DNA of 64,000 nucleotides, taken from assembly GCA_034440635.1 (NCBI GenBank), contig JAOTON010001253.1, forward strand, positions 1,178,001 to 1,242,000, in the 5' to 3' direction. Under the pieces are notes generated by a model. It made no database searches. It was not told where the DNA came from and was given only the letters and a program-made list of their open reading frames with translations. Position 1 is the stretch's first letter. Each line of letters opens with the position of its first letter. Below are positions 10,864 to 23,266 of the stretch, one piece after another. The translations under genes and the position numbers were made by a program. The DNA comes from Lepas anatifera. Taxonomy: Eukaryota > Arthropoda > Thecostraca > Lepadidae.

Positions 10864-11344
10864 CAAGAAAGGCATAACATTTTTATCCGAGTGCATACAG
10901 CGGGTGGCTAGCCGGTCGGGGCGGACGGGAACCTGACTAGAGGGCAGAGGGTGCCGAGGCGTGTTTAGAGATCCGAGGAAGTGAGCAGTGATGCCCTCAG
11001 GTATCTAGGGAACGGTAGCAGGGTCCAGAGGCGTGCTGAGATAGCTCATGGGAAACATTTCGGAGCGGAGGAGCAGTGAGGATGGGGGCTGGTACGGAAC
11101 TGGAGCCTTCCCCGCCATTGCCTCGGAACAGCTTCTGTGTTTGTATTAACCATAGATATTCTGACATTGAGGGGGGGAGTTCAGCCCCTTGCTCCGCCCA
11201 TTGTATCTACCACCATTGGAATAGCCACCATGTATGTATATAAGCATATGAAAGATTGAAGATTTCGTTGCACTCCGTACCAAATTACCGAACAATATCA
11301 ATGAGAGGCAATCGACCATGCAGATTTCGAATGTGGTATTCAGG

Positions 11345-11960
11345 TCAACAAAAGGTCACTGCGCATGCGCACTGGAACTAATGGTAACAGACGCTATCTC
11401 GGCAACCTACGGGTCGATTTTCTTGAAATTTTGTGAACAGAAGAATATCACGAAATGTAAGTAAAAAATGTCATTGAAGCTGCACTGCTCTGCGCATGCG
11501 CAGCAGAAATTATGAAAATAAGCCTGAAAGGCGAGGATATTTCAGAGGAGGACCTGAACAGAGGGAAAGCCAACGTGTTTAAAGTTAGCATGAATGTTTT
11601 GTCACCCTTGGTAACAACAAAGGTCAGTGCGCATGCGCATTAGAACTTATGGTCATGGAGGCTATCTCGGGAGCCAATAGACCGATTTCGCTCAAATTTT
11701 TGCGAGTAAAAGCAGAATAGCATCTGCTAATCCTAATTGATGGCATTATGACGCTGCACTATTATGCGCATGTGCAGTAGGAATTCTAAGGAATAATAGG
11801 CTCTAAGGGATCATTTAGACCAGGAGACAAACAAACGGCATATTAACATGCTTCAGTCAACTATAACGGTATCTTTGCTCTCATTCACTGCAGACGTTAC
11901 TGCGCATGCGGACTGGGAGTAGGGTAACCGAAGCTAACTCGTTAACAAATTGGCTGAATT
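11345..11960 (+). repeat. Five degenerate ~136-bp repeats inside element X, each with an NRF-1-like palindrome
   Basis: The palindrome TGCGCATGCGCA is exact at 11360, 11491 and 11628. Degenerate versions follow at 11765 and 11901. Spacings are 131, 137, 137 and 136 bp. The sequence after alternate palindromes is related, for example GGCTATCTCGG followed by a RNCC-type stretch, which shows that the region arose by tandem duplication. The same arrangement is present in every X copy. TGCGCATGCGCA equals the consensus site of NRF-1/Ewg transcription factors; binding here is untested. Confidence 0.8.
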
Positions 11961-12353
11961 GGGTGAAAATCTGCAGGTATAGGTGAAATACGGTCGGCAA
12001 ACCCATCATATTTTATAATGTATCTCCTTTCTTCTGGTCATGCCCAGTCTTTACTTAACAAAACAACCATTATACGTGTGTTTATCTATGTGATGACATG
12101 AACAGAGGGCAAACGTGACGCAGTGTGCAGAGACATGCTAATGTAGGAAAACATGGGCTTACACAGGGGATTGAATGGAGCCATAATGAGAACACAAAAC
12201 CTAAAACTCCAACATTGCGTTGTTATAAGTATCAAACTGCTGAAAACACTCGCCTGTCAATCAAACTGTTTGGCTAACGTACATTGTCACCGGCTTCTCC
12301 TGCGCCAGAGCGGCACCTGCCGAGGCCGCAGGCCGAGGTTGTTGTTGTTGTTG

Positions 12354-13668
12354 GCGTCTGTCAGTCCTGAGAATTGATGTCAGAGCTCTGGAATTTTGTA
12401 GGATGATAGCCCGTCTGCTCCAGACACCCAAACTGAAGCCCCGAGTTGAAATACAAAATAGTTTTTGAGAAATTTTGGCTCAAACTTTTTCTGTTTTATA
12501 TTTTTCTAATTTTTACTTCTTAAGCTACGAGCTTGAAATTTATGTCCTTTTCAATGGATAACAAGGGCCAGCTAGGGGAAAAAAATTGAGTTGATCCGAC
12601 AATATTTATTGCGCGAAAACGCGGCATTTCTCACGCGCGCAAAAAACCTGCTAAAAGTTGATGGCCGACTTGTGCGCTCGAAATGTCAGAAGACAGGCCT
12701 CAGTTAGCTGAAAGGCAGTTACCTAGGGGTGGCTAGGCAAATTTTGTAGTGCTTAGGCATAGTTTTGAGTGCAAAACGTAAAATTTTGACCTACTTTTTA
12801 CAGTTCTTCCGGAAGACTGAATTTTGGTTCATTTCATTTCAACGTTAATATCTCACAATCTAATTGACCGATTTGAGTTTTCATTTCAAATAATAAAAGA
12901 ACATTGCTTCCGCCTGATAATATTTGGAGATGGAAATTGTGAATGTGAAATTCTTTGTTTTATAGGCATAAAAAGAAATTGAGTAAAAAAACTTTTTATT
13001 TGCATCCTCCTGGTTCCAAGCTCATGTCACTCACAAACTCAGAACTGACATGGCTGAATAGGAAAGTTACTTGCGGTCCTTTCGCTCACTTATACTACCA
13101 ACCTATCTCTAATGGCTTTCGAGTAATTAGTCCAAAATGTATTACAAGATGCCAAATTTATCGGACCACCTTTGCTTCTCACCATGGTTTCAAGCCCTTA
13201 AAATGGATGAAAGCGGAAGAAATTTGGCATGAAGCTAGCTTAGGATCCTAGCTCGACGATACAAGTAATTTCAGGCCAAAAGAATGCTTGGTTCGTCTTC
13301 TAGAAGCACCTTTATATCGTGCCTTTTGGGACAAGCACAGCACCCGGCGCCAGCGGCCCGGCATATTCGGCGGAGTTGTACCAGCCAGTGACCTCCTGAC
13401 GGGTCACATCTGTTCAGCTAGTGGGAGGGTGAGTAGTGTGGCACGGTGGTCTAGTGGTTAGAAGCCCTGTCTATTGATCGCGTAGGTCCGGTTCGAATCC
13501 GGGGGTGACCACGTACTCTTTATTGGTTATTTCAAAGAAAAGAATGATAAACCTGACTTGCAGGCTTATGAAGAGATACATTAAGAACGAAATATGGTTA
13601 GCTTTCAGCACATTGTCATGCGGCTCTCCTGCGCCGGTGGGGCGTTAGCCCAGGTCGCAGACCGGAGG
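12354..13668 (+). mobile_element. Element Y, copy 1
   Basis: Non-autonomous element of about 1.3 kb that directly follows X copy 1 after a (GTT) run. The head is CTGAGAATTGATGTCAGAGC, related to the X and Z heads. A tRNA-like segment lies about 160 bp before the end. The 3' end is GTCATGCGGCTCT followed by the hairpin at 13628-13660, whose inner arms are GGGC and GCCC. This copy has decay in the 3' arm (GGTCGCAG in place of GGCCGCAG). Copies 2-4 are at 28701, 32869 and 51960. Confidence 0.87.
13438..13512 (+). tRNA. tRNA-like segment in element Y, copy 1
   Basis: Contains an A-box-like TGGTCTAGTGG and a B-box GGTTCGAATCC in normal spacing. The outer arms GTGGCAC and GTG(A)CCAC can pair with one bulged A. 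This copy has diverged in the anticodon arm. As a part of a repeated element it is more likely a captured, decaying tRNA than a working gene. Confidence 0.5.
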
Positions 13669-14907
<1,239 letters not shown>

Positions 14908-17900
14908 CTGTTCTGAGCGCTGGTATCAGAGACCTAAAACTTTTGTGGATAGAAGGCACTTCCAAATGAATAAGCACCACGGTTGTCAATTTTCAAAATT
15001 TTCAAAATTTTGCCCAGAATTATGCATTATGTGATTTTTAACTTTTATTTTTCTATTTTTTGCTAATTCATCTAGACTCTTCAAACTTGCACCCTTTTAC
15101 ATCAGGGAAATTTGTAGTTCACACAAAAAGTTGGAAAGAAAAAGCTTTAAATTTAGGGCTCTAAATTAGCTTTTAAACTTTGCACCCTAAATTTGGCATA
15201 AAACTCATGGTCTAAACTACAGGCTCGAAATATCTGAAGCTACAGCAGTTCAGGTTCTGAGTCAAATATCAACTTAAAGGCCGGTTTGTGCAGTACTGCA
15301 CAAACACAGAAACAAAACAAAAACTGAAATTTAAGGGTCCTTTTTGGCCCATTCCGTGAAGGTCTGCATTTCCCAAAATATCATTCAAACCCTTATATCT
15401 TCCGATCTAATTGATAAAAATTAGTTCCCATTTCAAATAATAAGAGAGAATAGCCTCCTTTATTATATATTTAGAGATAAAAACTTTCAGACTGAAACTT
15501 TTTATTTTATAGGCAAAAATAAAATATAAGTTTTTAAAATTTTTATTCTCAGCCCCTGGTTTCCAGACCATGATAGCTACGGTATTGAACTTAACACGGC
15601 TGGATAGAAAACTTCGTTGCCGTCATTTTTCTCACTCATACCCCCCACTTATCTCTTACGGCTTCCGCGCTATAAGCCGTAAAATGCATTTCACAGTGGT
15701 AATTTTATCAGTTCATTTTTGCTTCACACCGGGGTTTAGGGTGGTTAGAGTCATTGGAGGGAAATGAAATTTTGCATGCAGCTAGGTAAGAGACATATGT
15801 CGACATTCCATCTGCATATATATCAATGAAACACCAAGTTAACTTTACTAACATGCCGTTTCTCCACGCATCGTTGTAGCAAATCACCACGCGTCACCCC
15901 TGCGTCCACGTCGCGGCAACGCCGGCGATCGGTGCGGCCGTTTCTGTTTATTTATGGTCTGGTAAAAAAGTACCCAACACTACCCATAATGCATCACAAG
16001 TAATTAGAGTACCGTAAAAGTCTGAGTTTACAATAAGAGTATTATGTTTCTGTTTTTGGACCATGGGTGGATCCAGGGAATAAGTAGGCTAGGTGCCCCC
16101 CCACCCTTCTCCCCCCATCCCCTCCCCCAACCCCCAATCGACCATCGGCGCCCTCTGAAATTGTAAAGACACGCCTCTCAAGGTCGATGACGCTCCCTGA
16201 AATGTCGCTTCCCATACGCGGATCCAGGATTGCCTATCGGGGGCGACGTGGAAGGGGAAACTTCCTGGTGGGCGCTATCTACACCAGGGACGCCACTTTT
16301 GGCAGGAAAAACCTATCAAATAGGCGCTAAAACCTATCAGTAGACCCCGATACCTGCATCTCGGGGAAAACGACATTTCAGGGGGTGCCATCGAACTTTC
16401 CAGGGGTTTCCGGGACAATTTCAGGGGGCGCTAAGATTCTATGGGGGCACCTGTCCCCTTTCCCCTTGGATCTGCCTATGTCGTTTCGGGGGCGGGGGGC
16501 ACGGAGGTGGGGCGTTACTGGTGTGGGGGTAAGGAGATCGAGCATAAGCGGATCCAGGACATCAGCATGGGGGTAAGGGCTAAAGAGTTCGAGCATAGGC
16601 GGACCCAGGACATCAGTACGAGGGTGGGGCTAGGGAGTTAGAGCATAGGCGGATCCAGGACATCGGTACGAGGGTCGGGCTAGGGAGTTAGAGCATAGGC
16701 GGATCCAGGACATCGGTACGAGGGTCGGGCTAGGGAGTTAGAGCATAGGCGGATCCAGGACATTAGTACGGGGATGGGGCTAAGCAGCTGAGCATTAGCG
16801 GAATCAGGACATCAGTACGGGGTGAGACTCGGGAGTTCCAGCATAGGCGGATCCAGGACATCAGTAGGGGGGTAGGGGCTACGGAGTTCGAGCATAAGCG
16901 GATCCAGGATATTAGTACGGGGATGGGGCTAAGGAGCTCGAGCAGAGGCGGATCTAGGACATCAGTACGGCGGTGGGGCTAAGAAGCTCGAGCATAAGCG
17001 GATTCAGCTGATCAGTACGGGGGTGGGGCTCGGGAGCTCGAGCATAGTCGGATCCAGGACATCAGTAGGGGGTGGGGGCTAAGTAGTTCGAGCATAGGCG
17101 GATCCAGGGCAGTACAGAGGTGGGGCTACGAAGTTCCAGCACAGGCGGATCCAGGACACCAGTAAGGGGGTGGGGTAAGGAGCTCGAGCATAGGCGGATC
17201 CAGGACATCAGTGGGGGGTTGGGGCTACGGAGTTCGAGCATAGGCGGATCCAAGACATCAGGAAGAAGGTGGGGTAAGGAGCTCGAGCATAGGCGGATCC
17301 AGGACATCAGTAGGGGGTAGGGGCTAATGAGTTCGAGCATATGCGGATCCAGGACATCAGTACGGAGGTGGGGCTAAGAAGTTCGAGCATAGGAGGATCC
17401 AGGACATCAGTACGGGGGTGGGGCTAAGGAGCTCCAGCAAAGGCGGATCCAGGCCTCAGTACGGGGGTGGGGCTAAGGAGCTCGAGCATAGGCGGATCCA
17501 GGACATCAGTACGGTGGTGGGGCTCGGGCGTTCCAGCATAGGCGGATCCAGGACATTAGTAGGGTGGTAGGGAATAAAGAGTTTGAGTGTAGGCGAATCC
17601 AGGGCAGTACGGAGGTGGGGCTACGGAGTTCGAGCATGGGCAGATCCAGGACATCAGTTCGGGGGTGGGGCTAAGGAGCTCGAGCATAGGCGGATCCAGG
17701 ACATCAGTGCAGGGGTGTGGCTCCGGAGCCTGAGTAAATGCGGATCCAGGACATCAGTACGGGGGTGGGGCTAAGGAGATCGAGCATAGGTGGATCCAGG
17801 ACATCTGTACGGGGGTGGGGCTATAAAGCTGGAGTATAGGCGGATCCAGGACATCAGTATGGGTGTGGGGCTAAGGAGCTCGAGCAGAGGCGGATCCAGG

Positions 17901-18839
17901 GCATCAGTACGGGGGTGGGGCTAAGGGGTTCGAGTATAGGCGGATAAAGGACATCAGTACAGAGGTGGGGCTAAGGAGCTCAAGCATAAGCGGATCCAGG
18001 ACATCAGTACGGGGGTGGGGCTAAGGAGCTCGAGCATAAGCGGAGCCAGGATATCAGTACGGGGTTAGAGGCTAAGGGGTTTGAGCATAGGCGGATCCAG
18101 CATATCGGTACGGGGATGGGGCTAGGAGATCCAGCATAGGCGGATCCAGGACATCTGTACGGATATGGGGCTAAGGAGCTCGAGCATAGGCGGATCCAGG
18201 ACATCAGTATGGGTGTCGGGCTAAGGAGCTCGAGCAGAGGCGGATTCAGGACATCAGTAGGGGGTAGGGGCTAAGGAGTTCAAGCATAGGCGGATCCAGG
18301 GCAGTATAGAAGTGGGGCTACGGAGTTCGAGCATAGGCAGATCCAGGACATATGTAAGGGGGTGGGGTAAGGAGCTCGAGCATAGGCGGATCCAGGACAT
18401 CAGTTCGGTGGTGGGGCTGAGGTCTCGAGCTGGGGCATAACTCGGTAACAAATAGGCTGAATTGGGTGAAAATCTGCAGGTATAGGTGAAATACCGTCGG
18501 AAAACCCATCATATTTTATATTGTATCTCCTTTCCTCTCGTCAAGCCCAGTCTTTGCTTAACAAACAAACATGATGCGTGTGTTTATTTCTTTGATGATA
18601 TGAACAGAGGGCAGGCGTGGTGCAGTATGCAGAGACATGCTAATTTAGGAAAACATGGGCCTAGACAGGGTATTGAATGGAGCCATAATGAGAACACAAA
18701 ACCTAAAACTCCAACATTGCGTTGTTATAAGTATCAAACTGCTGAAAAAACTCGCCTGTCAATCGAACTGTTTGGCTAACGTACATTGTCACCGGCTTTT
18801 CCTGCGCCAGAGCGGCACCTGCCGAGGCCGCAGGCCGAG
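14908..18839 (+). mobile_element. Element Z, copy 1
   Basis: Element of about 3.9 kb with head CTGAGCGCTGGTATCAGAGA. It continues with an A/T-rich body, a G-rich segment containing GGATCCAGG motifs (16060-16530), the ~53-bp minisatellite and then a tail of about 390 bp nearly identical to the X tail. The 3' hairpin is at 18801-18834. No coding capacity. Z copies 1 and 2 are arranged in tandem, joined only by two hairpin units. Confidence 0.87.
16540..18430 (+). repeat. ~53-bp G-rich minisatellite in Z copy 1
   Basis: Roughly three dozen degenerate units, each with a GCATAGGCGGATCCAGGA-type core, then CATCAGTACGGGGGTGGGG and CTAAGGAGCTCGA. Units vary in length and sequence. The core CATAGGCGGATCCAGG equals the terminal repeat of dispersed MITEs in the same window (for example 61530-61769). 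The plus strand has regularly spaced runs of four or five G. Confidence 0.92.
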
Positions 18840-18992
18840 TCAAGCCGGTGACGAACAAGTAAGAAACGGCTTCTATTCTGACAGTTTTCCAGTCTCGTCT
18901 TGTGTCAGAAGCCGGTGACGAACGAAGTAAGAAACGGCTTCTATTCTGACAGTTTTTCCGGTCTCGTCGTCGTCGTTGTTGTCTGTTGTTGT
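18840..18992 (+). repeat. Two X/Z-type hairpin units between Z copies 1 and 2
   Basis: The first unit is slightly degraded (AAGCCGGTGACGAACAAG); the second is standard. Both are followed by CGTCGT and GTT runs that lead into the head of Z copy 2. Confidence 0.88.
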
Positions 18993-21900
18993 TGTTGTCT
19001 GTTCTGAGCGCTGGTATCAGAGACCTAAAACTTTTGTGGATAGAAGGCACTTCCAAATGAATAAGCACCACGGTTGTCAATTTTCAAAATTTTTCAAAAT
19101 TTTGCCCAGAATTTTGCATTATGTGATTTTTAACTTTTATTTTTCTATTTTTTGCTAATTCATCTAGACTCTTCAAACTTGCACCCTTTTACATCAGGGA
19201 AATTTGTAGTTCACACAAAAAGTTGGAAAGAAAAAGCTTTAAATTTAGGGCTCTAAATTAGCTTTTAAACTTTGCACCCTAAATTTGGCATAAAACTCAT
19301 GGTCTAAACTACAGGCTCGAAATATCTGAAGCTACAGCAGTTCAGGTTCTGAGTCAAATATCAACTTAAAGGCCGGTTTGTGCAGTACTGCACAAACACA
19401 GAAACAAAACAAAAACGGAAACTTAAGGGTCCTTTTTGGCCCATTCCGTGAAGGTCTGCATTTCCCAAAATATCATTCAAACCCTTATATCTTCCGATCT
19501 AATTGATAAAAATTAGTTCCCATTTCAGATAATAAGAGAGAATAGCCTCCTTTATTATATATTTAGAGATAAAAACTTTCAAATTGAAACTTTTTAATTT
19601 ATAGGCAAAAATAAAATATAAGTTTTTAAAATTTTTATTCTCAGCCCCCTGGTTTCCAGACCATGATAGCTACGGTATTGAACTTAACACGGCTGGATAG
19701 AAAACTTCGTTGCCGTCATTTTTCTCACTCATACCCCCCTACTTACCTCTTACGGCTTCCGCGCTATAAGCCGTAAAATGCATTTCAAAGTGGTAATTTT
19801 ATCAGTTCCTTTTTGCTTCACACCGGGGTTTAGGGTGGTTAGAGTCATTGGAGGGAAATGAAATTTTGCATGCAGCTAGGTAAAAGACATATGTCGACAT
19901 TCCATCTGCATATATATCAATGAAACACCAAGTTACCTTTACTAACATGCCGTTTCTCCACGCATCGTTGTAGCAAATCACCACGCGTCACCCCTGCGTC
20001 CACGTCGCGGCAACGCCGGCGATCGGCGCGGCCGTTTCTGTTTATTTATGGTCTGGTAAAAAAGTACCCAACACTACCCAACATAATGCATCACAAGTAA
20101 TTAGAGTACCGTAAAAGTCTGAGTTTACAATAAGATTATTATGTTTCTGTTTTTGGACCATGGGTGGATCCAGGGAATAAGTAGGCTAGGTGCCCCCCCC
20201 CCACCCTTCTCCCCCCATCCCCTCCCCCAACCCCCAATCGACCATCGGCGCCCTCTGAAATTGTAAAGACACGCCTCTCAAGGTCGAATGACGCTCCCTG
20301 AAATGTCGCTTCCCATACGCGGATCCAGGATTGCCTATCGGGGGCGAGGTGGAAGGGGAAACTTCCTGGTGGGCGCTATCTACACCAGGGACGCCACTTT
20401 TGGCCGGAAAAACCTATCAAGTAGGCGCTAAAACCTATCAGTAGACCCCGATACCTGCATCTCTGGGAAAACGACATTTCAGGGGGTGCCATCGAACTTT
20501 CCAGGGGTTTCCGGGACAATTTCAGGGGGCGCTAAGATTTTATGGGGGGCACCTGTCCCCTTTCCCCTTGTATCCGCCTATGTCGTTTCGGGGGCGGGGG
20601 GGCACGGAGGTGGGGCGTTACTGGTGTGGGGGTAAGGAGATCGAGCATAAGCGGATCCAGGACATCAGCATGGGGGTAAGGGCTAAAGAGTTCGAGCATA
20701 GGCGGACCCAGGACATCAGTACAAGGGTGGGGCTAGGGAGTTAGAGCATAGGCGGATCCAGGACATCGGTACGAGGGTCGGGCTAGGGAGTTAGAGCATA
20801 GGCGGATCCAGGATATCGGTACGAGGGTCGGGCTAGGGAGTTAGAGCATAGGCGGATCCAGGACATTAGTACGGGGATGGGGCTAAGCAGCTGAGCATTA
20901 GCGGAATCAGGACATCAGTACTGGGTGAGACTCGGGAGTTCCAGCATAGGCGGATCCAGGGCATCAGTAGGGGGGTAGAGGCTACGGAGTTCGAGCATAG
21001 GCGGATCCAGGATATTAGTACGGGGATGGGGCTAAGGAGCTCGAGCAGAGGCGGATCTAGGACATCAGTACGGCGGTGGGGCTAAGAAGCTCGAGCATAA
21101 GCGGATTCAGCTGATCAATACGGGGGTGGGGCTCGGGAGCTCGAGCATAGTCGGATCCAGGACATCAGTAGGGGATGGGGGCTAAGTAGTTCGAGCATAG
21201 GCGGATCCAGGGCAGTACAGAGGTGGGGCTACGAAGTTCGAGCACAGGCGGATCCAGGACATCAGTAAAGGGGGTGGGGTAAGGAGCTCGAGCATAGGCG
21301 GATCCAGGACATCAGTGGGGGGGTAGGGGCTACGGAGTTCGAGCATAGGCGGATCCAAGACAACAGGAAGAAGGTGGGGTAAGGAGCTCGAGCATAGGCG
21401 GATCCAGGACATCAGTAGGGGGTAGGGGCTAAGGAGTTCGAGCATATGCGGATCCAGGCCTCAGTACGGGGGTGGGGCTAAGGAGCTCGAGCATAGGCGG
21501 ATCCAGGACATCAGTACGGTGGTGGGGCTCGGGCGTTCCAGCATAGGCGGATCCAGGACATTAGTAGGGTGGTAGGGAATAAAGAGTTTGAGTATAGGCG
21601 AATCCAGGGCAGTACGGAGGTGGGGCTACGGAGTTCGAGCATAGGCAGATCCAGGACATCAGTTCGGGGTGGGGCTAAGGAGCTCGAGCATAGGCGGATC
21701 CAGGACATCAGTGCAGGGGTGTGGCTCCGGAGCCTGAGTAAAGGCGGATCCAGGACATCAGTACGGGGGTGGGGCTAAGGAGATCGAGCATAGGTGGATC
21801 CAGGACATCTGTACGGGGGTGGGGCTAAAGAGCTGGAGTATAGGCGGATCCAGGACATCAGTATGGGTGTGGGGCTAAGGAGCTCGAGCAGAGGCGGATC

Positions 21901-23159
21901 CAGGGCATCAGTACGGGGGTGGGGCTAAGGGGTTCGAGTATAGGCGGATAAAGGACATCAGTACAGAGGTGGGGCTAAGGAGCTCAATCATAAGCGGATC
22001 CAGGACATCAGCAGAGGGGTAGGGGCTAAAGAGTTCGGGCATAGGCGGATCCAGGACATCAGTACGGGGGTGGGGCTAAGGAGCTCGAGCATAAGCGGAG
22101 CCAGGATATCAGTACGGGGTTAGAGGCTAAGGGGTTTGAGCATAGGCGGATCCAGCATATCGGTACGGGGATGGGACTAGGAGATCCAGCATAAGCGGAT
22201 CCAGGACATCTGTACGGAGATGGGGCTAAGGAGCTCGAGCATAGGCGGATCCAGGACATCAGTATGGGTGTCGGGCTAAGGAGCTCGAGCAGAGGCGGAT
22301 CCAGGACATCAGTACGGGGCCGGGGCTAAGGGGCTCGAGTATAGGCGGATCAAAGACATCAGTACGGGGGTGGGGCTAAGGAGCTCGGCATAAGCGGATC
22401 CAGGACCTCAAGGGGCTAAAGAGTTAAAACAGGTAGGGGCTAAAGAGTTGAAACATAAGCGGATCCAGGACATCAGTACGGGGGTGGGGCTAAGGAGCTC
22501 GAGCATAAGCGGATTCAGGACATCAGTACGTGGGTGGGGCTCGGGAGCTCGAGCATAGGCGGATCCAGGACATCAGTAGGGGTAGTGGCTAAGGAGTTCA
22601 AACATAGGCGGATCCAGGGCAGAATAGAAGTGGGGCTACTGAGTTCGAGCATAGGCAGATCCAGGACATATGTAAGGGGGTGGGGTAAGGAGCTCGAACA
22701 TAGGCGGATCCAGGACATCAGTTCGGTGGTGGGGCTGAGGTCTCGAGCTGGGGCATAATTCGGTAACAAATAGGCTGAATTGGGTGAAAATCTTTAGGTA
22801 TAGGTGAAATACCGTCGGAAAACCCATCATATTTTATATTGTATCTCCTTTCTTCTCGTCATGCCCAGTCTTTGCTTAACAAAACAAACATTATGCGTGT
22901 GTTTATTTCTTTGATGATATGAACAGAGGGCAAGAGTGGTGCAGTATGCAGAGACATGCTAATTTAGGAAAACATGGGCCTAGACAGGGGATTGAATGGA
23001 GCCATAATGAGAACACAAAACCTAAAACTCCAACATTGCGTTGTTATAAGTATCAAACTGCTGAAAACACTCGCCTGTCAATCGAACTGTTTGGCTAACG
23101 TACATTGTCACCGGCTTCTCCTGCGCCAGAGCGGCACCTGCCGAGGCCACAGGCCGAGG
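18993..23159 (+). mobile_element. Element Z, copy 2
   Basis: Near-identical to Z copy 1 in the body and tail, but with a longer minisatellite. The 3' hairpin at 23120-23153 carries one arm change (CCACAGG). Confidence 0.87.
20630..22745 (+). repeat. ~53-bp G-rich minisatellite in Z copy 2
   Basis: About 40 units. The order of variant units largely follows that in Z copy 1, with local gains and losses such as extra units around 22000-22500, so the arrays share a recent ancestor. Confidence 0.92.
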
Positions 23160-23233
23160 TTGTCAGAAGCCGGTGACGAACGAAGTGAGAAACGGCTTCT
23201 ATACTGACAGTTTTTCGTTCTCTGTTGTCCGTA

Positions 23234-23264
<31 letters not shown>

Positions 23265-23266
23265 TG
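23160..23266 (+). repeat. Single X-type hairpin unit and (GTA)n before X copy 2
   Basis: One AGAAGCCGGTGACGAACG unit of the CGTTCTCTGTTGTCCGTAG form, then about ten GTA repeats, then the X head. Confidence 0.88.

Larger units (their letters stand above)
9531..12338 (+). mobile_element. Element X, copy 1 (interrupted by a 277-bp insertion)
   Basis: Non-autonomous element of about 2.5 kb. The head is CTGAGGACTGGTATCAGATA, followed by a T-rich stretch, a long A/T-rich body, a ~136-bp degenerate repeat region (from about 11340), and a tail shared with Z. It ends in GTCACCGGCTTCT plus a GC-rich hairpin at 12299-12332. Other copies are at 23267, 30344, 44135 and 46662. Short open frames are shadows and no protein domain is visible. 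The hairpin's outer arms are CCTGCG and CGCAGG, its inner arms CGGCA and TGCCG. Confidence 0.88.

Noticed and set aside
16378..18512. Repeated frames with SWIRLCSSSLAPP-like peptides
   Set aside because: Minus-strand translation of the Z minisatellite; frames break and restart with unit-length changes.
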